A stretch of 64,000 nucleotides of DNA. Origin: Calothrix brevissima NIES-22. Its GTDB lineage: Bacteria > Cyanobacteriota > Cyanobacteriia > Cyanobacteriales > Nostocaceae. Below are positions 16,539-25,501 of the stretch, piece by piece (within the stretch, counting starts at the first letter, position 1; every line of letters starts with the position of its first letter). The stretch spans positions 6,928,198 through 6,992,197 of the forward strand of contig NZ_AP018207.1 in NCBI RefSeq assembly GCF_002367995.1, written 5' to 3'. The notes under the pieces are model-generated. The model worked only from the letters and a program-made list of their open reading frames with translations, was not told the DNA's origin and did not search any database. The position numbers were made by a program, and so were the translations under genes.

Positions 16539-18941
16539 TTAAACAAATATAATATTCTGTGTCGTCACTAAAACATCTTGCACCACTGCAATCAAATCAT
16601 TACCCCGATAAATTAATGAGTCCGAAATCGCTGTACTACCATATTTAGTAGATTCATAGGTAAAAGTGTATTCATTCACATTAGCAGAGGCTTTTAACTG
16701 AATCACATCACCTTCAGAAGCTTTAAAATCGGTGATTTTGGCATAACTGGGGCCAGTGTACAAATAAGCTGATGGATCTCCTACAACAAATCTATCTGCG
16801 CCACTATTACCAGTTAAAGTATCTATTTCCGTGCTAGTTAGCGAATAACCTCCGCCACTGAGAGTATCATTGCCATAACCACCCTCAAGGAAGTCACTAC
16901 CACTATCACCATAAAGTTTGTCGTCATTGCTACCACCTTTTAGGGTGTCGGCATTAGATCCACCGTACAGAATATCGTTACCCGCACCGCCGATGAGCAA
17001 ATCATTACCGCCTCCACCATTGAGAGAGTCATTGCCATCCAAACCCATCAGAGTATCATTGCCATTACCGCCATTGAGGGTATCGTTCCCCGTTTGCGGG
17101 CCGTGATTGGGATTGATAATTGCGGTAATCGGTACTTTAGCGTTAGCAGCTGCCACATCATCCCAAAGATAGCTGGTATTATACCAATTAGGATAGGCGT
17201 ATAGTGGCAATAAAATGTTGAGGTTGCTAGCTGCTGGTAAAGAATCAATGTAATTAACTTGTTCTTGCCAATAAGAAGCTAGTCTATCCCAAGGATTTTT
17301 ATCTGCGCCATCATCTGTAACGTAGATGTAGCCCACATTGCGACTGACTGCAATATCTATATAGTTTTTCATCACCGCCGGATCGGTGACAGAATATATT
17401 AAGCTGGAAAATCGATCGGAATTATAGCCGCTAGCTGGAGTTGGCGCTGTAGTCCAACCGATTTGATTCTCGAAAATCACTAAATTAGCGTTGGGTAATT
17501 CCGATAAATAACGACTGTCTGGTTGAGTACCGTGATTGAGAATAACTTTGTCTAGTCTGCTGGTGTTGATGATATAGTCGTGTAATTCTTTGTAGTAGTT
17601 CAACTGACTGGCGGTATTTGCCGCTTCATCCAGAAAAATGCTATTGACGTTGTAATAGTCTTGGTATAAATCAATCTCGGCTTTAACTTCTTCAATATCG
17701 CGTTTGCCGTAATTAGTCCAGACATAACCTGCGATCGCCACACCAGCAGCTCGTAAATCCGCCAAGCCTTTTATATAATCGCTATTGGGGCTACTTCCCC
17801 CCTTTAACAGCTCGTTTTGTGCTGTTCCATTGAGTACGTCATTACCCGCACCGCCAATAATTTCCACTTTATTGGTAGCTGCGAGGGAAACATAAATATT
17901 ATCTGCACCAAAACCAATAATATCAGCATGACCATCGCCGTTAACATCGGTTACTTGGCGAGGAGTTACATTTTGACTTGTCCAATTACTATTAACTGTG
18001 TAGTTATTAATCCCGACAGTAGGAGTAGCAAAAGTACCATTACTCTTAGCTAGAGAGATATAAACATTATCTTGAGCAAAACCGACAATATCCGCCCTTC
18101 CGTCGCCATTAACATCCGCTAATTGACGGGGAGTGAGATTTTGACTAGTCCAATTATTACTTGCTGTAAAGTAGTTTTTAATACCTACTATAGGACTAGC
18201 AAAAGTACCGTTACTTTGACCGAGAATTACCCAAACATCATTTGCGCCAAAACTGACAATATCAGCCCGTCCATCACCATTAACATCTCCTAGCAAGCGG
18301 GGATAAGCATCTTGACTAATTAATCCCCCATCGTTTGTCGTCAAACCAACAAAGGGATTGGCAAAAGTTCCATTGCTGTTAGCTAATGAAACATAGACAC
18401 TATTTAAGCCAAAACCAACAATATCAGCTCGTCCATCGCCGTTAACATCCGCTAGCTGACGAAAATGGCTATCTTGAGTTAGCCATCCACCATCGTTAAC
18501 TGTAAAGCTATCAGCACGACCAATAAAGGGATTGGCAAAAGTACCATTGCTGTTAGCTAATGAGACATAGACATTATCTAAGCCAAAACCAACAATATCA
18601 GCTCGTCCATCGCCATTAACATCCGCTAGCTGACGGGGGTAACGATCCTGAGTTGACCAACCGCCATCGTTAATTGTAAAGATATCAGAACGAGCAATCA
18701 ACGGATTGGCAAAAGTGCCATTACTGTTTCCTAGCGAGACTAAAACATCATCTAGCCCAAAAGCCACAATATCAGCCCGTCCATCGCCGTTAACATCAGC
18801 TAATTGGCGAAAATAGCGATCCTGATTTGTCCAACCGCCATCATTAATTGTCAAAACATCCGAACGTGCAATGATGGGTGATGTAAAGAACGGTTGATTC
18901 CATAAGTATAATTTAGTACTATTTACTCTTGGTGTAATCAT
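16539..18941 (-). CDS. RTX/VCBS protein with a permuted spherulin-4-like domain
   Basis: 800 residues. Residues 20-355 hold six VCBS/FG-GAP repeats ([16 protein letters not shown]), a Ca2+-binding beta-propeller type. A short RTX-like strip ([12 protein letters not shown]) follows. Residues 383-572 match the C-terminal two thirds of spherulin-4 domains ([48 protein letters not shown]). Residues 574-615 match the N-terminal third ([24 protein letters not shown]), so the order is swapped. Residues 617-697 are RTX nonapeptides ([15 protein letters not shown]), then an RTX-associated C-terminal domain ([21 protein letters not shown]). There is no Sec signal; type I export by the exporter at 6400-11129 is plausible. 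The spherulin-4 activity is probably a glycoside hydrolase-like function, not proven. Confidence 0.85.
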   Translation of the reverse strand: MITPRVNSTKLYLWNQPFFTSPIIARSDVLTINDGGWTNQDRYFRQLADVNGDGRADIVAFGLDDVLVSLGNSNGTFANPLIARSDIFTINDGGWSTQDRYPRQLADVNGDGRADIVGFGLDNVYVSLANSNGTFANPFIGRADSFTVNDGGWLTQDSHFRQLADVNGDGRADIVGFGLNSVYVSLANSNGTFANPFVGLTTNDGGLISQDAYPRLLGDVNGDGRADIVSFGANDVWVILGQSNGTFASPIVGIKNYFTASNNWTSQNLTPRQLADVNGDGRADIVGFAQDNVYISLAKSNGTFATPTVGINNYTVNSNWTSQNVTPRQVTDVNGDGHADIIGFGADNIYVSLAATNKVEIIGGAGNDVLNGTAQNELLKGGSSPNSDYIKGLADLRAAGVAIAGYVWTNYGKRDIEEVKAEIDLYQDYYNVNSIFLDEAANTASQLNYYKELHDYIINTSRLDKVILNHGTQPDSRYLSELPNANLVIFENQIGWTTAPTPASGYNSDRFSSLIYSVTDPAVMKNYIDIAVSRNVGYIYVTDDGADKNPWDRLASYWQEQVNYIDSLPAASNLNILLPLYAYPNWYNTSYLWDDVAAANAKVPITAIINPNHGPQTGNDTLNGGNGNDTLMGLDGNDSLNGGGGNDLLIGGAGNDILYGGSNADTLKGGSNDDKLYGDSGSDFLEGGYGNDTLSGGGYSLTSTEIDTLTGNSGADRFVVGDPSAYLYTGPSYAKITDFKASEGDVIQLKASANVNEYTFTYESTKYGSTAISDSLIYRGNDLIAVVQDVLVTTQNIIFV

Positions 18942-19672
18942 ATTATTTTTATATTGATAAATCAGCCAACATTAAGCAATTTTAGAATAAACTTTTTTAA
19001 AAATTATATAATTATAAACGTTAGTTTGTAACCAAAAATTTTATTAAATTTCAGAATATCTTGAAATATTTTTAAGCTTATTTTTGATAAAATCTAGATT
19101 TTTTATCTGATTTCCAGTTTATCTTTATTATCATTGCTGCCAGCCCAAACCCTTACGCAGCATTACACCTATGGGGGGCATGGCAGTGCCATGCCCCTAC
19201 GATCTGCTTTAATTAGTCAATTATGGTTACTCATTTTTTGTCTTAGTTGAGGGTTTATTAACCTGATTTATGATTGATTCAATATTAAAATCATATAACT
19301 ATCCAATAAATGTGTTTTTTAGATATTATATTTGGTACTTTTGTCAATGCTGAGATTAATTAGCCATTTCCTGGTAGATAACAATTTTCTTACCATCAAT
19401 TCCTCAGTAACCTCTTATCTCTGTGTTCTCTGCGGTTGGGAGCATCCCAAATGTGCAAAAACGCCCTCACCCTATAAGGGTGGGGCTAGAAAGACGAAGC
19501 CTGCCTTCTTTTGCTAAAAGTTTGATAGCCTGCGTTCGTCGAAGACGTTCCCGAAGGGTAGGCAGGCTTTGTTGGTATAGCAATACCCTTCTAGGGTATT
19601 GCGTCAAAATTGGGATGCTCCCCTGCGGTTAAATTAGTTTTAAACCACAGAGATGCAGAGAGAGAATAGGTT
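18942..19672. other. Long intergenic region with consecutive hairpins
   Basis: An AT-rich part (18942-19135) precedes the RTX gene and probably holds its promoter. Then come a palindrome at 19172-19206, CCCTCACCCTATAAGGGTGG at about 19461, GAAGCCTGCC (19497) pairing with GGCAGGCTTT (19561), and GCAATACCC (19580-19588) pairing with GGGTATTGC (19594-19602). Open frames here are short and made of repeats. No gene is called. Confidence 0.6.
19172..19206 (+). repeat. Perfect 23-bp palindrome of the CATGGCAGTGCC family
   Basis: GGGGCATGGCA, G, TGCCATGCCCC, then TACGATCTG. It is the most symmetrical of the three copies in the window (others at 373 and 22522). Confidence 0.75.
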
Positions 19673-21277
19673 TTATTTTTCCGGGGGTAAATCGATACTG
19701 TAGAGAGTCTCCCCTTTCAAGTTATGCAACTCTACAGTCATCACCGTGGTGTAACTATTGATTTTGACTGTACCAAAGAATTGTAAACCTTCGCTGGGTG
19801 GGCGATTTGCTTTCATTCCTGGGGGAATGCTGAGAAACTTCACCTGGGGGCCAAAGGTATTGTCAAGTGTATTAGGGCCAAATGTCCCAGCGTGAAGAGG
19901 CCCGGCGACAAATTCCCAAAAAGGCTTAAAATCAGTAAATACGGCTTTAGCGGGATCGTAATAATGAGCTGCGGCGTAATGTACATCAGCTGTTAACCAA
20001 ACAACATTCTTGATATAGTTGCGTTTAATAAACCGCAGTAAATCAGCTAGTTCAAGTTCTCTTCCTAAAGCCGGGCCATCTCCATTCGCCCAAGCTTCAA
20101 AATCAGTGCTACCATCACGCACTAAAAGCCCTAAAGGCATATCGCTAGCAATTACTTTCCAGGTAGCTTTGGATTGTTGTAATTGCTTTTTCAACCATCT
20201 TATTTGTTTTGTGTCTAAAAATTCTGTTTCTTGACTTTGTACTGTTTGACGATTAGGTGAATTTGGCCCGCGATAGGTACGTTCGTCAAGCATGAAAATG
20301 TCTAGTAATGGGCCATAGTTAAAAGAGCGATAAATATTTGTTGTGTCTTTTGGATCGCCATTAAAGCGAATGGGCATATATTCTAAAAATGCTTGTCTTC
20401 CCCTGGCTGCTAATACAGAAGCATTTTTTTCTTGATAGCGAGTATCATTAATTGGCAAAATTTCCCCAGGATACCAATTGTTAGTAACTTCGTGGTCATC
20501 CCACTGCGAGAGAATGGGAACTTCAGCATTAAAACGTCTGATGTTTTCATCCATTAAATTGTATTGATAATTGCCACGGAATTCATCGAGAGTTTCTGCT
20601 ACTTTCGATTTTTCTGCTGTGGTGAGATTTTTCCAAATTGTGCCGTCATCAAGAGTGACTTGTGATGGAATGGGGCCATCAGCATAAATATTATCACCAG
20701 AATGGATGAAAAAGTCGGGCTTCATTTTCCGCATAGTTTCATAAATTTTCATCCCGCCGAAATCAGGATTAATACCCCATCCTTGACCGGCTGTATCTCC
20801 ACCCCAAGCAAAGAAAATATCTTGAGGATATCTGGATGGAGTGCGGAAAGTTCCGGTAACTGGTACGCTGGAAATTTTTTTATCAGCTAAATTTTGGAAG
20901 ATGACTCGATAAAATATTTGTTCGCCTTGGGGTAAGGTATCAAGACTTAGCCTCGCTGTAAAATCGCTATCTTTTAAGGCTACTGGCCCAATTAGCCTTT
21001 GTACCTGCCGGAAAGATTCGCTAGTTGAGTATTCTACAATCATCCGTGAGGGGCGATCGCTCTTACTCCAAATTATGGCACTATTACCGTTAATATCTCC
21101 GCAAGCTACGCCGTAAGGTATGGTAGGACGCATCTTTTCTGATGTGATAATCGCAGGCGCTTGACCGAAAACTTGTGATTGAGAGATAAAATTACTGGCG
21201 ATAATTCCACCGCCTGTAGCAGCTGAAGTAAGCAAGAATTGGCGGCGGTTTAACTTCATTGGAGGTTTGGATTCCAT
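19673..21277 (-). CDS. phoD: PhoD-type alkaline phosphatase, Tat-exported
   Basis: 534 residues from ATG 21277; Met7 is an alternative start. The twin-arginine signal NRRQFLLTSAATGGG is followed by a hydrophobic stretch, so export folded through Tat is expected. A fibronectin-like N-terminal domain (YGVACGDINGNSAIIWSKSD) precedes the metallophosphatase core with metal-binding blocks WGGDTAGQG, HSGDNIYADGP, SQWDDHEVTNNW and LTADVHYAA. PhoD enzymes are Ca2+/Fe3+-dependent phosphodi- and monoesterases induced by phosphate limitation. No Pho box was located. The 5' leader starts inside a TTGACGG repeat array 3 bp upstream of the start codon, and no ribosome binding site is visible. Confidence 0.92.
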   Translation of the reverse strand: MESKPPMKLNRRQFLLTSAATGGGIIASNFISQSQVFGQAPAIITSEKMRPTIPYGVACGDINGNSAIIWSKSDRPSRMIVEYSTSESFRQVQRLIGPVALKDSDFTARLSLDTLPQGEQIFYRVIFQNLADKKISSVPVTGTFRTPSRYPQDIFFAWGGDTAGQGWGINPDFGGMKIYETMRKMKPDFFIHSGDNIYADGPIPSQVTLDDGTIWKNLTTAEKSKVAETLDEFRGNYQYNLMDENIRRFNAEVPILSQWDDHEVTNNWYPGEILPINDTRYQEKNASVLAARGRQAFLEYMPIRFNGDPKDTTNIYRSFNYGPLLDIFMLDERTYRGPNSPNRQTVQSQETEFLDTKQIRWLKKQLQQSKATWKVIASDMPLGLLVRDGSTDFEAWANGDGPALGRELELADLLRFIKRNYIKNVVWLTADVHYAAAHYYDPAKAVFTDFKPFWEFVAGPLHAGTFGPNTLDNTFGPQVKFLSIPPGMKANRPPSEGLQFFGTVKINSYTTVMTVELHNLKGETLYSIDLPPEK

Positions 21278-21280
21278 AAT

Positions 21281-21370
21281 GTTGACGGTTGACTGTTGAC
21301 GGTTGACGGTTGACGGTTGACGGTTGACGGTTGACGGTTGACTGTTGACTGTTGACTGTTGACTGTTGAC
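21281..21370 (-). repeat. Heptamer array abutting the phoD start
   Basis: About 13 units of GTTGACG / GTTGACT on the plus strand. It would be transcribed into the leader of phoD. Related arrays occur at 23325 and 26692. Confidence 0.9.
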
Positions 21371-21591
21371 AGGTGAAACTGATAGTTTTCACCACTGAAA
21401 TAGGATGGCTGGAGCAAAATTGATTAATTACAAAGTTGGAATTTATCACAACAAACCCAGAATATTAGTAAATTTTCAGTTATCTAGAAGTTAAGAAAGG
21501 TAGGCATAGCAAATTAAGCGCGATCGCTTGAGGTGATAGAATGCGATCGCGCTTAATTTAATTAATTACAATAAATTGCGAAAATCTTAAA

Positions 21592-21993
21592 TTATTTTAA
21601 ATTGCTTCCCCTGACGATTAGCTTTAACCACAGCCATCCTAAGCCACTACCAACAAAGTAATAGGGAAAATCTGCCCAAGTAAAAACGCTACCAAATAAC
21701 AATTTACCCCACCATAATGAACGTATCGAAACTAAAAATGGTGGTTGCCATAATTGCAGAAATTCTACCAAGCAAGTAATTACCAATACCCATAAAGGAA
21801 TTTGCCAAACTGCTTTACGAGTAGGAATAAATAAAAAGGCGAATAAGCACCAAAATATTTCATAAAAAATTCCACCTACTTCTTGGTTTAACCACAAAAC
21901 AGAATGGCGATAGTGGCTGTATAAAAGTCCAGTGGGGAGAACTACAGCTAAAGATAGAATAGTTCGCCAGCGAATATTTCTGAGAATTGCCAT
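21592..21993 (-). CDS. DUF2809 family membrane protein
   Basis: 133 residues. Four hydrophobic segments: LSLAVVLPTGLLYSHY, GGIFYEIFWCLFAFLFI, IPLWVLVITCLVEFLQL and ADFPYYFVGSGLGWLWLKL. The CLVEFLQLWQPPFLVSIRS box followed by FTWADFPYYFVG matches DUF2809, a small integral membrane family of unknown role. It is downstream of the small membrane gene on the same strand, 103 bp apart. Confidence 0.78.
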   Translation of the reverse strand: MAILRNIRWRTILSLAVVLPTGLLYSHYRHSVLWLNQEVGGIFYEIFWCLFAFLFIPTRKAVWQIPLWVLVITCLVEFLQLWQPPFLVSIRSLWWGKLLFGSVFTWADFPYYFVGSGLGWLWLKLIVRGSNLK

Positions 21994-22096
21994 TATTTTA
22001 GGATAAAAAAATTAAACCCTATCTCTGAATCAGGATAGGGCACTGGGAACTTCATCAAAAACAATGAATTGTTGGAACAGTACAAACAAAATTTAA

Positions 22097-22252
22097 TCAA
22101 AAAGCACCAATTAACACGCCGATAGTAAATAACACAAATACTCCCATTGCCATTAAGAAAATTGTGGGGTAGGGAGCATGATTAATCTTATCTAAGTATT
22201 GATTTTTCTGACGGTCTGCTTCAGTCAAGGGTTTAAAAGTCATTTCACGCAT
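22097..22252 (-). CDS. Small single-helix membrane protein, unknown function
   Basis: 51 residues starting MREMTFKPLTEADRQKN. This start is chosen because GAGGGG (plus 22262-22267) lies 9 nt upstream of ATG 22252; a TTG 22 codons further up would extend it. The N-terminal half is charged. The C-terminal half is one helix (YPTIFLMAMGVFVLFTIGVLIGAF) that runs to the end, so the protein is probably tail-anchored. The pattern resembles small thylakoid proteins, but I do not recognise the family. Confidence 0.6.
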   Translation of the reverse strand: MREMTFKPLTEADRQKNQYLDKINHAPYPTIFLMAMGVFVLFTIGVLIGAF

Positions 22253-22521
22253 GATACGATTCCCCTCTAGTACTTCAGTACGTTTATAAACAGAATCACT
22301 TCTGCTAACTATTTTCAATTAAAGTACATTTCTGATGAGAATTGCCAGCAATGATAAGAATATCTAGAAAAGTTTATCTAGATTAATTGATGACAAAAAA
22401 CATTAAGTTTGGATATTAATTGACAAACTTCATTACAAATCTACAAAACTATTGAAGCTATTACTAACAAGACTATTACTAATAATATACAGCGTATTTC
22501 AGATAAATGAGGTACGCGCTT

Positions 22522-22549
22522 GGGGCATGGCAGTGCCAGTGCCCCTACA
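22522..22549 (+). repeat. Palindromic dispersed repeat (CATGGCAGTGCC family)
   Basis: GGGGCATGGCAGTGCCAGTG then CCCCTAC. It differs from the 19172 copy at one arm position (CAGTGCCCC for CATGCCCC). Confidence 0.7.
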
Positions 22550-22613
22550 GTCAACGATAATTTGTATATCACCAACTTGCAATCTGCTGTAGTTTAGCGC
22601 TTGGGGTGCATAG

Positions 22614-22759
22614 GGGACTTACAAAAAATAAATTACCCATCTTTCGTAGTGCGTTCGCGTAGCGTGTCCGAAGGACAAACATCTTGCTCGCTTTTGAACA
22701 CCAGCGAGCAAGATGCTCGCACTGCAAATTTATTGGGTATTTAAAAAATTGGATGTTCC
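22614..22759. mobile_element. MITE-like element, copy 1
   Basis: Begins GGGACTTACAAAAAATAAAT and ends with the partly inverted GGGTATTTAAAAAATTGGAT plus GTTCC; the two 26-bp ends match at about 18 positions as inverted repeats. The core has a long hairpin: ATCTTGCTCGCT (about 22680) against AGCGAGCAAGAT. Copy 2 is at 39149-39270 and lacks a 25-bp internal block (TTCGCGTAGCGTGTCCGAAG and neighbours). No transposase frame. It is nonautonomous if mobile at all. Confidence 0.65.
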
Positions 22760-22954
22760 TCGCGCGATCGCATTACTGAAATTGAGCAAAACAAGTTCGG
22801 GGATTCCCCCAGCTTCCGAACCTCCCCTAGCTCTCTAAGGCTTATTATACAAGCATTTCACCTGTTTTATCTTCCATTGGCTTAGGGGAATTTCTTTGGC
22901 ATATTCTCAAGATATAGATGAAACAACTAAAACTTAAATATCACTCAGCCAATT

Positions 22955-23323
22955 ATGTTAAAACTTACCTACACCGAAAATAGCTTTAGCTTAGAATATC
23001 TGGAAACCGCTTTAGAAGATTGGGTGAATCAAAGAGTTACGCTAGCTTTGCATTCTGCAACTAATATTTACATCGAAGCTAGTCAAGCTGCATTTTTACT
23101 GCCATGTGAATCTGCGCCTTTGGTGGATTTAGAAAAGTTAAATCAAACAAATATTGTAGATATTTGTCCTTGTGATGCTACAACTGTAGAAGTTATTCTC
23201 AAAGGTACTTGGATAGCTGCTCATCAAGAAAGTGAAGTAGGTATTTTTGTCACTTCACTGAGCAAATCTGCGGAATTATTACTTGAGGGACTCGCGAAAA
23301 CAGAACAATTTTGTTACGTTTGA
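22955..23323 (+). CDS. Unknown 122-residue protein upstream of the Y-RNA-like elements
   Basis: Start ATG 22955. The protein is acidic and soluble, with alternating strand and helix propensity (LKLTYTENSFSLEYLETALE, VTLALHSATNIYIEASQAAF, TTVEVILKGTWIAAH). It has three Cys (PCESAP, ICPCDAT) plus one near the end, but no metal motif I can name. The codon pattern and length look like a real gene. It is the first plus-strand gene of the cluster that includes the Ro-like protein; the 390-bp gap to that gene contains the RNA-like elements, so separate transcription is likely. No function proposed. Confidence 0.7.
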   Translation: MLKLTYTENSFSLEYLETALEDWVNQRVTLALHSATNIYIEASQAAFLLPCESAPLVDLEKLNQTNIVDICPCDATTVEVILKGTWIAAHQESEVGIFVTSLSKSAELLLEGLAKTEQFCYV

Positions 23324-23324
23324 T

Positions 23325-23371
23325 TGTTAACGGTTGACTGTTGACTGTTGACTGTTGACTGTTGACTGTTA
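23325..23371 (+). repeat. Heptamer array (GTTGACT)n
   Basis: Starts at the stop codon of the 122-residue gene: GTTAACG then GTTGACT units, ending TTAATG. Confidence 0.88.
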
Positions 23372-23417
23372 ATGATATAAAAATTTGTTTTTTGAAGTTT
23401 CCTTAAGTTTTCAGTCT

Positions 23418-23502
23418 TGCTGTTCGCGGGACTTTGGTGTGACTTCCGAACCCGAACTGTGAATTCGTATTAGTCAGTCGCGCCGCCTTTCCCCGAACAG
23501 CA
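23418..23502 (+). ncRNA. Candidate Y-RNA-like element 1
   Basis: 85 nt. The outer stem pairs TGCTGTTCG (23418-23426) with CGAACAGCA (23494-23502), has one unpaired C (23427), then GGGA with TCCC (23490-23493). After a small internal loop, GGTGTGACT (23436-23444) pairs with AGTCGCGCC (23476-23484), including G-U pairs. The central 31 nt are variable relative to copy 2. A terminal stem with a single bulged C is the hallmark of Ro-binding Y RNAs, and the next gene encodes a Ro-like protein. No promoter or T-run was found, so transcription is unproven. Confidence 0.5.
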
Positions 23503-23509
23503 CCCGAAA

Positions 23510-23560
23510 TAATTCGTAATTCGTAATTCGTAATTCGTAATTTGTAATTTTTTATAGGTT
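23510..23560 (+). repeat. Heptamer array (TAATTCG)n between the two RNA-like elements
   Basis: Tandem TAATTCG with a TAATTTG variant. A shorter run of the same unit follows element 2 (about 23676-23711) up to the start codon of the Ro-like gene. Confidence 0.85.
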
Positions 23561-23585
23561 AAATTTTTCTCTAAGTTTTTAGTTT

Positions 23586-23670
23586 TGCTGTTTGCGGGAC
23601 TCTGGTGTGACTTCCGTTCCAATTTGTTAAATTGCTCAACTAAGTCGTGCTAATCTTTCCCCGAACAGCA
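23586..23670 (+). ncRNA. Candidate Y-RNA-like element 2
   Basis: 85 nt, the same length as element 1. Outer stem TGCTGTTTG (23586-23594) with CGAACAGCA (23662-23670), bulged C 23595, GGGA with TCCC (23658-23661). Inner stem GGTGTGACTT (23604-23613) with AAGTCGTGCT (23642-23651), several G-U pairs. The loop holds its own hairpin CAATTT-GTT-AAATTG (23620-23634). Relative to element 1 the outer stem changes C-G to U-G and the inner stem changes only in ways that keep pairing, while the loop is unrelated. It ends 43 nt before the start codon of the Ro-like gene. Confidence 0.5.
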
Positions 23671-23713
23671 CCCAAATAATTCGTAATTCGTAATTTGTAA
23701 TTCGTAATTTATT

Positions 23714-25141
23714 ATGGTTGTTGAAAATAACCGCGTGGAACAGGTGGCGCGGGAAGATTTGGTGATGTTTATTAATGCTTGTCTGGCTTGTACGGGACAG
23801 CGTGAGTTTTATGATGATGCTTATGGACAAAGGGTATCAATTGACTTTTTACATGATTATATTTTAGGGAATTATCGCTTACTGTATGCCCGTTCTTTGG
23901 CTGCGGGAATTAATCATTTTAATCAGACCCAAATAATTCTGAAATTGTTGGCGACGGGGAAGGATACGTTACCAGAATATAAAGAAGAGGAAGGTGCTTT
24001 AATTGCGCAGGCTTTGCATAATTTACCCCCACAACGCGCTTGGGGGGTGTTACAGCAGTTGCGTCAACGGCGGATTAATAATCGCCGCAGTCGCGCGATC
24101 GCGCGAGAATATTTAGAGCAGCGTCGCGATTTAAGTTTCCATGCTGTGAAGTATCGTACCAAAGTAAGAGCGATCGCAGTTCACGCACACTTGAAACTTC
24201 AAGGAGAATTAGGTACTTTTCTCTTCCATAACTGGAAACAAAAGATTTACGAAACAGCATTATTTGAAAAGTTTCGTCAAGCACATTACAGTGCAGAAGC
24301 AATTTACGAGCTACCTTTCACAGTAGCGGAAGGATTAGCAATTAAACACAAGATTAAGCGCGAGGTATTTTTAACCCGCATTCAACAGCAAATGACTGTA
24401 GGGGAAAAATTACGCTTCCAAGGTGCAGCAGAACGCACGAAAAAGGTAGAAATTGACTTAGATTTAGGACGTTTACCTTTAACTAAGTTGGCGTTGTATA
24501 TTCTTTCCCTACCTCTGGAAACCAGAACAGAAAAACGTGAGATTTTACACCAAGCAATGCAGCAATCCGCGCGGTTTGTGTTGAAAAAAGCACCGTTAAA
24601 GCTGGGAAAAGTCGCGGCTGTGTTAGATTGTAGCTACTCTAGCTCTGGTTCTAGCGAAAAACGCCGTCGTCCTTTGGGTGTAGCTTTAGCTACGCACTAT
24701 TTATTACAAGCAGCAGCTAAAGAATACCGTGCTTTTTGGACAATACCCCCAGAAAATCCCTTACAAGTTCGCGCTTACGGACAAACCGATTTAGCTACAC
24801 CCTTATTAGCCGCCTTAGGTTCGGGTGTAGATTTGGTGGTAATTGTATCTGACGGTTGTGAAAACTATCCTCCCCAAGGTGCGGCGGAAGTTTTGCGGAT
24901 ATTTCGGACTAAATTAGATCCGCAAAGGCGAACTTCCATAATTCATTGCAATCCCGTGTTTAATTCCGAAGATTTTTCCTTGCGTAATCTCAGCCACACC
25001 ATCCCCACAGTGGGATTAAGGGATGCAGAAGATTTACCCACGATGTTAGGATTTGCGCGCTTTGCTGATGGTTCTGCGCCGTTGTCAGAATTAGAAGCAT
25101 ATTTGGCGGAAAGAGTGCGACAAATGTTGAGTGGAACGTGA
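23714..25141 (+). CDS. Ro60/TROVE-like protein with C-terminal vWA (MIDAS) domain
   Basis: 475 residues. Residues 1-290 are helical and basic in parts and resemble the HEAT-like TROVE ring of Ro (NYRLLYARSLAAG, RAIAREYLEQR, LSFHAVKYRTKVRAIAVHAH). Residues 298-470 are a vWA domain with a complete MIDAS: DCSYS (305-309), Thr358 in GQTDLATPL (Ro proteins have GGTDCALPM there) and Asp380 in VSDG. Ro proteins bind misfolded RNA in the ring cavity and Y RNAs on its outer surface, and act in RNA quality control with exonucleases. The start ATG 23714 has no clear ribosome binding site. Two Y-RNA-like elements lie directly upstream. The closest alternative is a MoxR-linked vWA protein, but no MoxR ATPase is present. 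Confidence 0.7.
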   Translation: MVVENNRVEQVAREDLVMFINACLACTGQREFYDDAYGQRVSIDFLHDYILGNYRLLYARSLAAGINHFNQTQIILKLLATGKDTLPEYKEEEGALIAQALHNLPPQRAWGVLQQLRQRRINNRRSRAIAREYLEQRRDLSFHAVKYRTKVRAIAVHAHLKLQGELGTFLFHNWKQKIYETALFEKFRQAHYSAEAIYELPFTVAEGLAIKHKIKREVFLTRIQQQMTVGEKLRFQGAAERTKKVEIDLDLGRLPLTKLALYILSLPLETRTEKREILHQAMQQSARFVLKKAPLKLGKVAAVLDCSYSSSGSSEKRRRPLGVALATHYLLQAAAKEYRAFWTIPPENPLQVRAYGQTDLATPLLAALGSGVDLVVIVSDGCENYPPQGAAEVLRIFRTKLDPQRRTSIIHCNPVFNSEDFSLRNLSHTIPTVGLRDAEDLPTMLGFARFADGSAPLSELEAYLAERVRQMLSGT

Positions 25142-25385
25142 AGGTTGCACCTTTTTACTCGAAGCATGAGGTTCTGAACTTGAAAGTTGAGCCTTTTTAC
25201 TCGAAGCATGAGGTTCTAAACTCGGAAGTTGCACCTTTTTACTCAATGCATGAGGTTCTGAACTCAAAACTTACACCTTTTTACTCGAAGCTTGAAGTTC
25301 TGAACTCAAAACTTACACCTTTTTACTCAAAACTTACACCTTTTTACTCAAAACTTCCACCTTTTTACTCAAAACTTGCACCTCA
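25142..25385 (+). repeat. 21-bp tandem array downstream of the Ro-like gene
   Basis: Units CTTTTTACTCGAAGCATGAG / TTCTGAACTCGAAAGTTGAG-type alternate as 42-bp pairs, then collapse to single 21-bp units (CTTTTTACTCAAAACTTACA). It begins right at the stop codon. A GTG-started 86-codon frame (PFYSKHEVLNSKL repeats) overlaps that stop by 4 bp, but this is a by-product of the 21-bp period. Confidence 0.88.
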
Positions 25386-25501
25386 TAACAAAACATAATC
25401 CCTTCTCAACCAATTAACTCAAGAAAACTCCGCGTACCTTTGCGAGAACTCAGCGCCCCTCCGCGTTAAAAAAGCCTCTACCCTAACTTCCCTTCTTAAT
25501 C

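Noticed and set aside
23714..25141. MoxR-associated vWA protein
   Set aside because: No MoxR-type AAA gene is near, and the N-terminal half looks more like TROVE; still the main alternative.
25138..25398. 86-codon PFYSKHEVLNSKL repeat protein overlapping the Ro-like stop codon
   Set aside because: The same artefact of a 21-bp period; the 4-bp overlap is noted in the findings but does not prove translation.
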